Shown in pieces: positions 1-4,561 of a DNA stretch of 5,959 nt (within the stretch, counting starts at the first letter, position 1; each line of letters begins with the position of its first letter). This DNA comes from an uncultured Eubacteriales bacterium (lineage in GTDB: Bacteria; Bacillota; Clostridia; Oscillospirales; Feifaniaceae): assembly GCA_902474785.1 (NCBI GenBank), contig CABRXB010000080.1, forward strand, positions 1 to 5,959, written 5' to 3'. The notes below the pieces were generated by a model. That model had not been told where the DNA came from and did no database searches. It was given only the letters and a program-made list of their open reading frames with translations. The translations under genes were made by a program, and so were the position numbers.

Positions 1-1
1 C

Positions 2-499
2 TTCTTCCCCCCCACACCCCCCTATTATCCCCCTATATCCCCCTTAACCCCATCATCTTCTCCCCCTTCCCACCGCGCGTGCGCGAGCGAAGACAGCAAA
101 GACGGCGAAGTCGGCGGGGAAGGGGCCGCGCTGTCGGCCCTGTCTGAGCCACTGCGCGTCAAGGCGCAGCAGTGGCTGACCTACAAGACCGAACGCCGGG
201 AGGCATACAAGGAGACCGGCCTCAAAAGCCTTGTGAACGCCCTTTCCAGGGCCGAGGTGACGGCGCTCATCGACGAGTGCATGGCATCGGGCTACAAGGG
301 CATTGCCTTTGACCGCCTGGCGCGGGGAGTCAGGCCAAAGGGCGCGACGTCGTCGGGCAGCGCGAAAAAGCGCGCCGTCGACACCGCCACGCCCTCATCC
401 AGCAATATCAAGGAGTTTTCGACATGGGCGTTTCAGGCTATTTATGGGAAGGAGGGACAGGATGGCGATCAACAGCCGCAACAAGGGCAAGAGATTTGA
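2..499 (+). CDS. Phage replication-associated protein (replisome-organiser-like), C-terminal part
   Basis: The frame is open from the window edge to TGA 497-499, giving 165 residues of a protein whose N-terminus is missing. Residues 1-25 are a proline/tyrosine/serine linker (FFPPTPPYYPPISPLTP...). After a charged, glycine-rich stretch, residues 54-73 read KAQQWLTYKTERREAYKETG, followed by GLKSLVNAL and later a CMASGYKGIAFDRL segment. This W.-YK.ERRE.YK..GL...L and GY-GI-FDRL pattern is what I know from the C-terminal region of replication-initiation (DnaD/replisome-organiser or Lin1244-type) proteins in clostridial phages, where a proline linker follows an N-terminal winged-helix region. That N-terminal part lies outside the window, so the role is inferred. 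The last ~55 residues are low-complexity and show no motif. The 3' end overlaps the next gene by 38 bases in another frame. Confidence 0.65.
   Translation, partial: FFPPTPPYYPPISPLTPSSSPPSHRACASEDSKDGEVGGEGAALSALSEPLRVKAQQWLTYKTERREAYKETGLKSLVNALSRAEVTALIDECMASGYKGIAFDRLARGVRPKGATSSGSAKKRAVDTATPSSSNIKEFSTWAFQAIYGKEGQDGDQQPQQGQEI
7..66. repeat. C-tract cluster with G-quadruplex potential on the - strand
   Basis: Six runs of C (7-13, 17-22, 29-33, 39-43, 48-51, 62-66) are separated by spacers of 3, 6, 5, 4 and 10 bases. No G occurs on the + strand from position 1 to 74. The - strand therefore has six G-runs of 4-7 with short loops, which meets the usual G-quadruplex pattern; the + strand could form an i-motif. 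The tract encodes the proline linker of the replication protein, so codon choice (CCC for proline) may explain all or part of it. Confidence 0.6.
451..456 (+). promoter_or_regulatory. Shine-Dalgarno for the nuclease gene
   Basis: GGAGGG lies six to seven bases before ATG 462. It sets the nuclease start at 462 rather than at earlier in-frame ATG codons, the first at 303, whose extra residues are arginine-rich and resemble no domain. Confidence 0.75.
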
Positions 500-827
500 G
501 CGCGCACTTGCGGGGATGCTGCGGGCGCAGGGCTACCCGTGCCGGCGGGGTCAGCAGTACAGCGGTGCAAACGGAGACGCCGACGTGGTGGGACTGCCCG
601 GCCTGCACATTGAGGCTAAGGCGGTTGAGCGTCTCAACCTCTATGACGCGATGACGCAGGCAAGACGCGATGCAAGAGCGGGCGAGCTGCCCGCTGTCAT
701 GCACAAGCGCAATCATTGCGCTGTGCTTGTGACCATGCAGCTTGACGATTGGATACAGCTCTACCGGGAGTGGGAGGCAGGACAAGACCAGTCGGATCAG
801 CGCAACGATTGCGGGGAGGGCGCATGA
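462..827 (+). CDS. Small PD-(D/E)XK-type nuclease (Holliday-junction-resolvase-like)
   Basis: This is a 121-residue soluble protein. It begins MAINSRNKGKRFERALAGML, with a glutamate at residue 13 in the first helix. The core follows as G38-D39-A40-D41-V42-V43, then I50-E51-A52-K53 after a short turn, and later Q66 in a helix. E-(x~27)-D-(x9)-E-x-K is the catalytic signature of the PD-(D/E)XK superfamily, most like the archaeal Hjc/VRR-type small endonucleases that phages use to process branched or replicating DNA. Residues 85-101 form the last strand and helix (HCAVLVTMQLDDWIQLY). The start is ATG 462 with a strong ribosome site. The gene overlaps the replication protein upstream and shares ATGA with the next gene, so it sits in the replication/recombination module. 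The fold assignment is firm; the substrate is inferred. Confidence 0.8.
   Translation: MAINSRNKGKRFERALAGMLRAQGYPCRRGQQYSGANGDADVVGLPGLHIEAKAVERLNLYDAMTQARRDARAGELPAVMHKRNHCAVLVTMQLDDWIQLYREWEAGQDQSDQRNDCGEGA
813..820 (+). promoter_or_regulatory. Shine-Dalgarno for the late-regulator gene
   Basis: GGGGAGGG ends three bases before ATG 824 and supports that start within the ATGA overlap, rather than the in-frame start upstream at 749. Confidence 0.65.
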
Positions 828-1228
828 CAAAGGATGAGCTGCGTTCACACCGCAAGGCAGTGCGCGAGGTGCGGCAGTTGCGCGAACAATTGCGCACGCT
901 CGAGACGGCTATGCTAGACCCAAGAGCGCCCAATCTCGCCGCTGCACCGATGGGATCGGGGCCGTCAAACCCCGTGGAGCGGGCGATCCTGCGCGCCGAG
1001 GCCTTGCGCGGGCGATATGCGGACAAGCTTGCGGCGCTGCTCGCGCAGCAGGAGCTCATCGAGCAGGCAATCGAGCGCCTCGACCCCTGCGAGCGCATGG
1101 TCATCCGGGAGTACTATATCGCGGGTCGGTCGTGGGAGCGCGTATGTGAGACGATGCACTATACAGAGGCGCACATCCACCGGCTGCATGGGCGAGCGTT
1201 GCAAAGGCTCAAAGATGAGAGCCAATGA
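824..1228 (+). CDS. Sigma-70 region-4-like phage late transcription regulator (ArpU/DUF1492-type)
   Basis: This is a 134-residue protein. Residues 4-30 and 51-85 are charged helices likely to pair or form coiled coils, joined by an Ala/Pro/Gly linker (31-50). Residues 86-131 are a helix-turn-helix resembling sigma region 4: RLDPCERMVIREYYIAGRSWERV is the start of the region-4 pattern (L..-ER-V----Y-----S). It is followed by CETMHYTEAHIHRLHGRALQRLK, the recognition helix plus tail. No region 2 is visible, so it cannot be a full sigma factor. Proteins of this size and build, usually the last gene before the terminase in Gram-positive phages, activate late transcription; that role is inferred here from family and position. 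The start is ATG 824, sharing ATGA with the nuclease stop. The likely target is the promoter-like sequence 13 bases after its stop codon. Confidence 0.78.
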   Translation: MTKDELRSHRKAVREVRQLREQLRTLETAMLDPRAPNLAAAPMGSGPSNPVERAILRAEALRGRYADKLAALLAQQELIEQAIERLDPCERMVIREYYIAGRSWERVCETMHYTEAHIHRLHGRALQRLKDESQ

Positions 1229-1240
1229 GAGTTTTAGACA

Positions 1241-1249
1241 TGCTATCAT
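1241..1249 (+). promoter_or_regulatory. Candidate late promoter, extended -10
   Basis: TGCTATCAT matches the extended -10 form TGnTATAAT with one mismatch. It lies in a locally AT-rich stretch (1231-1254) inside GC-rich DNA. No -35 hexamer is found 16-18 bases upstream (GCCAAT and its neighbours are poor matches), which fits an extended -10 promoter or one helped by the regulator encoded just upstream. It would drive the terminase-portal-capsid operon. Confidence 0.4.
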
Positions 1250-1311
1250 GGTATTGGAGATAAGCGCCCCAGGGCAAATACAACAGGGCCCCCCGCACCT
1301 CTCTTTGATGT

Positions 1312-1324
1312 GTCCCAGGGGGAC
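1312..1324 (+). other. Small hairpin in the late leader
   Basis: GTCCC-AGG-GGGAC forms a perfect 5-bp stem with a three-base loop, followed by GTTTTC. The stem is short and the T-run is only four, so it is at best a weak pause or terminator. Confidence 0.3.
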
Positions 1325-1386
1325 GTTTTCTAAGGCCGCCCATCCCACAGGGCGATCTTGTGCCGTGTGGTCGGCGTGTCCCGCCG

Positions 1387-1403
1387 GTGGGGGCCGCCTC
1401 CAC
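1387..1403 (+). other. GC-rich hairpin in the late leader
   Basis: GTGGGGG-CCG-CCTCCAC pairs over seven positions, with one G-U pair in RNA and a three-base loop. No T-run follows, so it is not a terminator. It may be leader structure or part of a protein-binding or packaging site. Confidence 0.3.
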
Positions 1404-1462
1404 ATCAAATAGCGCCGGCGGCGATGGGTCAGGGGTTGCGCGAAGTGGATATTTTCAAAGAC

Positions 1463-1471
1463 GGGAGGGGG
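1463..1471 (+). promoter_or_regulatory. Strong Shine-Dalgarno placed before an ATA codon
   Basis: GGGAGGGGG ends eight bases before ATA 1480. It is the only good ribosome site upstream of the terminase. No ATG, GTG or TTG in the terminase frame is suitably spaced from it; the in-frame GTG codons at 1360 and 1387 lie upstream of it and lack their own sites. This decides the terminase start. Confidence 0.6.
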
Positions 1472-1479
1472 CGGGGGCC

Positions 1480-3069
1480 ATATCCAAACTGACCGACAAA
1501 CAGAAAAAGCAAATCATTGCGGACTACATAGACTTGGGCAACTACCGCGCCTCCGCCCGCAAAAACGGCGTAGCCCCCAACACGGTGAAATCGCTGGTCA
1601 TGCAGGACAAAGAGACTGCGCAGCGATGCGCAGAAAAAAAAGACCAGAACACCGTTGAGATTTTGGAGGCGCTGGCCGGGCAGGCGCCCAAGGTCATCGC
1701 TTTCTGCGAGGCCAGTCTGGATCGGCTGCTGGAGGTTTTGCCCCAGTCCCGCAACGTGCGCGACATTGCCACTGCCGTTGGCATTATGATAGACAAATAT
1801 ACCGGCATAGCCCCCAAACATCGAGACAGCAACCCCTTCGAGCTGCCAGCGCGGGTGATTGCGCCATCCTTCGCATCCGTGTTCATGGCCGTGGTGGAGG
1901 AGCTCTATACCGAGTATGAGCTGGCGGGAGGCCGTGGATCGACCAAGTCCTCCTTTGTCTCGCTGGTCATCGTGTGGCTGCTGAAAAACAACCCGGACTT
2001 CCATGCCCTGTGCGTCCGCAAGGTGGGCAACACCCTGCGGGACAGCGTATTTGCCCAGATGCTATGGGCCATCTCCATCCTGGGCCTGGACGCCGACTTT
2101 GACAGCACCGTGAGCCCGATGGAGATCACGTTGACCGCCACCGGGCAGAAGATCTATTTTCGGGGGGCAGACGACCCCAAGAAGCTGAAATCCGTGACGC
2201 CGACCTGCGGTTACATCGCGGCGCTGTGGTTTGAGGAGCTTGACCAATTTGCCGGCGAGGAGGAGATCCGCAACATCAGGCAGTCGGTCATCCGTGGCGG
2301 CGAAAAAGCCTTTGTCTTCAAAACCTACAACCCGCCAAAGACGGTCAACAACTGGGTGAACAAGGCCCGGCAGCTCCCCAAACCCGGGCGGCTGCTGCAC
2401 AAAAGCACCTATCTTGACGTGCCGTCCAAGTGGCTGGGGCAGCCCTTCTTGGATGAAGCGGCGTTTGTCAAGACGGTCAACCCGGCCGCCTATGAACATG
2501 AATACCTGGGCGTGCCAAACGGCGCCGGCGGCCTGGTCTTTGAAAACGTGGTGCTGCGCGACATTGGCCCGGATGAGACAGACCGCTTTGACCGCATCTA
2601 TGACGGCGTGGACTGGGGCTATTATCCAGACCCCTGGGCCTGGAACCGCGTCCACTTCGACGCCGCCCGGCGGGTGCTCTACATCTATCGGGAGCTGACC
2701 CGCTACAAGGCCGGCAACCGGGAGACGGCGCAGGCGCTGCGAGAGGCCGGCGTAACCGAGGATGACCGCATCACGGCGGACAGCGCCGAACCCAAGAGCG
2801 TGCAGGACTACCGCAATTACGGTTTGTTGTGCCGCGGCGCAGAGAAGGGGCCGGGCTCTGTCGACTACTCCATGAAGTGGCTGCAATCCCTGGCCCAGAT
2901 TGTCATCGACCCGCTGACCTGCCCGGATACGGCGCGGGAATTCACCGAATATGAGTATGAGCGCACCAGAGACGGGGAGATTGTCAGCGGCTACCCCGAT
3001 AAGGCAAACCATCACATTGATGCGGTACGCTACGCTACAGAACCTATCTGGAAGCGGAGGGGGCAATGA
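1480..3069 (+). CDS. terL: Terminase: small-subunit HTH region fused to the large subunit (ATPase + nuclease)
   Basis: Starting at ATA 1480 gives 529 residues beginning (M)SKLTDKQKKQIIADY. Residues 5-50 are a helix-turn-helix (YRASARKNGVAPNTVKSLV) and 50-107 are helices ending in AVGIMIDKYT, the pattern of small terminases in clostridial phages. From NPFELPARVIAPSFASVF (118-135) onward the protein is a complete large terminase. It has Walker A-like GGRGSTKS (150-157), Walker B LWFEELDQ (249-256, catalytic E253), and a coupling-type motif KTYNPP (281-286). The C-terminal RNase-H-like nuclease has candidate metal ligands D378 (VDWG), D434 (DSAEPKS) and D514 (NHHIDAVRY). The protein would recognise phage DNA, cut it and pump it through the portal. 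These two subunits are normally separate genes; here no stop or ribosome site lies between them. A frame opening at GTG 1360 would add 40 residues with no family resemblance. The stop shares ATGA with a micro-ORF. Confidence 0.9.
   Translation: MSKLTDKQKKQIIADYIDLGNYRASARKNGVAPNTVKSLVMQDKETAQRCAEKKDQNTVEILEALAGQAPKVIAFCEASLDRLLEVLPQSRNVRDIATAVGIMIDKYTGIAPKHRDSNPFELPARVIAPSFASVFMAVVEELYTEYELAGGRGSTKSSFVSLVIVWLLKNNPDFHALCVRKVGNTLRDSVFAQMLWAISILGLDADFDSTVSPMEITLTATGQKIYFRGADDPKKLKSVTPTCGYIAALWFEELDQFAGEEEIRNIRQSVIRGGEKAFVFKTYNPPKTVNNWVNKARQLPKPGRLLHKSTYLDVPSKWLGQPFLDEAAFVKTVNPAAYEHEYLGVPNGAGGLVFENVVLRDIGPDETDRFDRIYDGVDWGYYPDPWAWNRVHFDAARRVLYIYRELTRYKAGNRETAQALREAGVTEDDRITADSAEPKSVQDYRNYGLLCRGAEKGPGSVDYSMKWLQSLAQIVIDPLTCPDTAREFTEYEYERTRDGEIVSGYPDKANHHIDAVRYATEPIWKRRGQ
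3056..3063 (+). promoter_or_regulatory. Shine-Dalgarno for the 14-codon micro-ORF
   Basis: GGAGGGGG ends two bases before ATG 3066, with core GGAGG five bases away. It lies inside the last codons of the terminase gene. It would load ribosomes on the micro-ORF and is too far (about 82 bases) to serve the portal gene. Confidence 0.4.
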
Positions 3070-3110
3070 AAAAGCTTTGGGAATCGAACAGGGACCAGGA
3101 GCAGGAGTGA
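3066..3110 (+). CDS. 14-codon micro-ORF, possible leader peptide (MKKLWESNRDQEQE)
   Basis: ATG 3066 overlaps the terminase stop as ATGA and has a strong ribosome site. The peptide is too short for family assignment. Its last four codons, CAG GAG CAG GAG, form the 5' arm of the terminator-like hairpin, and its TGA (3108-3110) lies at the top of that hairpin. This suggests a leader-peptide or coupling role, but it could also be a by-product of the strong ribosome site and chance. There is no direct evidence that it is translated. Confidence 0.35.
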   Translation: MKKLWESNRDQEQE

Positions 3111-3131
3111 GTAACGCTCCTGTTCTTTTTT
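3099..3131 (+). terminator. Intrinsic-terminator-like hairpin between terminase and portal
   Basis: GAGCAGGAG (3099-3107) pairs with CTCCTGTTC (3117-3125) over nine positions, one of them G-U, with a loop of nine bases (seven if U3108-G3116 also pairs). T6 follows at 3126-3131. A tandem CAGGAG repeat (3096-3107) allows a second register, CAGGAGC (3096-3102) with GCTCCTG (3116-3122). A third option is GAACAGG (3086-3092) with CCTGTTC (3119-3125). The form is that of a Rho-independent terminator, though it sits inside what should be one late operon. Confidence 0.6.
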
Positions 3132-3145
3132 GGAGGGGATGAACT

Positions 3146-4558
3146 GTGTTGCGCAAAATAGTTGAGTTTGTAAGGGGGGCAGTCAGGAAAATGCTGCACA
3201 TAACCGATGCAAAAACGGCGCTCGGGGTGGATGTGGCGGTCAGCGCGGAAATGCAGACCGCCATTGATGCCTGGGGCTTGATGTTCCAGGACAGGGCGGC
3301 GTGGCTGGATGACAACACCCAGAGCTTGGGGCTGCCCGCCGCCATCGCCGGGGAGATCGCGCGCCTTGTGACTGTGGAGATGGAGAGCAGCGTCAGCGGC
3401 AGCCCGCGCGCCGACTACCTGCAAGGCGAATATAAGCGGGTGCTGGCTGCCCTGCGCACCAACACCGAGGTTGCAGCGGCCGGCGGCGGCATCGCGTTCA
3501 AGCCCTATGTGGACGGCACGCGCATCGCGGTGGATTGCGTTCCCGCCTGGCGGTTTCTGCCCACGGCTTTCAACAGCCAAGGCGAGATCACCGGCGCGGT
3601 TTTCGTGGAGCAGGTCACCAGGGGCAAGACCTATTACACCCGCATGGAGCGCCACCAGCTCACGGATGCCGGTTATACCATCCGCAACTTGGCCTTTCGA
3701 TCCACCACCCAGGCGGCGCTTGGCACACCTTGCAACCTGGCCATGGTGGACGAATGGGCGGATCTTGAGCCGGAGGCGACCATCAGGTACAAGGATGGCA
3801 CCGCGCCGGAGGGCGTCCTGTTCTCCTACTTCAAGATGCCCTTTGCCAACAACCTTGACCCCTCCAGCCCGCTGGGGGTGTCGGTTTACAGCCGCGCCGT
3901 GGGCCTCATCAAGGAGGCTGATAAGCAGTATAGCCGCATCCTCTGGGAGTATGAGGGCAGCGAGCTGGCCATTGACGCCAGCGAGGGCGCATTAAAGACC
4001 ACCGGCCCGGATGGAAAGCCCAACAAGGTGCCGGAGCGCCGCAAGCGCCTGTTCCGTGAGCTGGGCCTTGACCAAGGCACCAGCGGCGACCTTTACCAGA
4101 TTTTCAGCCCGGAAATCCGGGACAGCTCCCTCTTTAACGGGCTGGACAAAATCCTCAAGCGCATTGAGTTCAGTTGCTGTCTGTCCTATGGCACACTGTC
4201 TGACCCACAGAGCGTGGAGAAAACGGCGGAGGAAATTAAGACCAGCAAGCAGCGCAGCTATTCCGCCGTGTGTGATATTCAAAAGGCGCTTCAGACCGCG
4301 CTTGAACATCTGGTGTGGGTCATGGACTTCTATGCCTCCATGTATGGCCTCGCGCCCCGTGGGGAGTATGAGGTGGGCTTTACCTGGGGTGACGGTGTCA
4401 TGGAGAACACCGACACCGAGTTTGCCCGCCGCAAGCTGCTGGCAGATAGCGGATACCTCAAGCCGGAGAAATTGGTGGCGTGGTATTTTGGCATCACGGA
4501 GGATGAGGCAAAGGCCGAATACCTCCCGGAGGCCGCGCCGCCCCTGTTTGAGGAGTAA
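3146..4558 (+). CDS. Phage portal protein (A118/SPP1-like family)
   Basis: This is a 470-residue protein, the usual length for this portal family. It should form the ring at the head vertex through which DNA enters and leaves, and to which the terminase and head-tail connector bind. The N-terminal region includes IDAWGLMFQDRAAWLDDN and the helix AGEIARLVTVEMES. The middle carries FKPYVDGTRIAVDCVPAWRF, EGVLFSYFKMP and NNLDPSSPLGVSVYSRAVGL followed by IKEADKQYSRILWEYEGSE. The C-terminal half has FSCCLSYGTLSDPQSVEKTAEEIK and a final LLADSGYLKPEKLVAWYFGI segment. This motif series is characteristic of the A118-type portal proteins of Gram-positive phages. The start is GTG 3146 with GGAGGGG at 3132-3138; TTG 3149 follows immediately as a second option. 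The gene lies after the terminase and just before the minor capsid gene, the standard packaging-head order. Confidence 0.93.
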   Translation: MLRKIVEFVRGAVRKMLHITDAKTALGVDVAVSAEMQTAIDAWGLMFQDRAAWLDDNTQSLGLPAAIAGEIARLVTVEMESSVSGSPRADYLQGEYKRVLAALRTNTEVAAAGGGIAFKPYVDGTRIAVDCVPAWRFLPTAFNSQGEITGAVFVEQVTRGKTYYTRMERHQLTDAGYTIRNLAFRSTTQAALGTPCNLAMVDEWADLEPEATIRYKDGTAPEGVLFSYFKMPFANNLDPSSPLGVSVYSRAVGLIKEADKQYSRILWEYEGSELAIDASEGALKTTGPDGKPNKVPERRKRLFRELGLDQGTSGDLYQIFSPEIRDSSLFNGLDKILKRIEFSCCLSYGTLSDPQSVEKTAEEIKTSKQRSYSAVCDIQKALQTALEHLVWVMDFYASMYGLAPRGEYEVGFTWGDGVMENTDTEFARRKLLADSGYLKPEKLVAWYFGITEDEAKAEYLPEAAPPLFEE

Positions 4559-4561
4559 GCC

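Larger units (their letters stand above)
1229..1479 (+). other. Early/late intergenic leader without a convincing gene
   Basis: This stretch of 251 bases lies between the late regulator and the terminase. Both strands carry short open frames, but none has a ribosome site and recognisable protein. It contains a promoter-like element at its 5' end, hairpins at 1312-1324 and 1387-1403, an 8-base palindrome CGCCGGCG (1413-1420) and a G-rich ribosome site. Because small terminases often bind near their own gene, this is a reasonable place for a packaging (pac/cos) site, but nothing in the sequence proves that. Confidence 0.6.

Noticed and set aside
424..654. 76-codon + strand frame starting at ATG 424, preceded by AAGGAG
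   Set aside because: The ribosome site is reasonable, but the frame runs through the nuclease gene in another phase and gives a Trp/Cys/Arg-rich sequence with no domain, while the nuclease frame has clear catalytic motifs.
697..1104. 135-codon - strand frame opposite the nuclease end and the late regulator
   Set aside because: Ser/Arg-rich translation typical of a GC-rich antisense frame, with no motif.
1463..1477. G-quadruplex at the terminase ribosome site
   Set aside because: There are only three separate G-runs here (GGG, GGGGG, GGGGG); the nearest other run is about 27 bases upstream, so a stable four-run structure is doubtful.
1360..1479. N-terminal extension of the terminase from GTG 1360
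   Set aside because: There is no ribosome site before 1360 or 1387; the extra 40 residues (Gly/Ala/Arg-rich) do not fit the family, and the strong Shine-Dalgarno lies inside this stretch.
2062..3345. 427-codon open frame on the - strand opposite the terminase
   Set aside because: It is antisense to a gene with complete terminase motifs, has no recognisable protein pattern or ribosome site that I can see, and is the sort of frame expected opposite GC-rich coding DNA.
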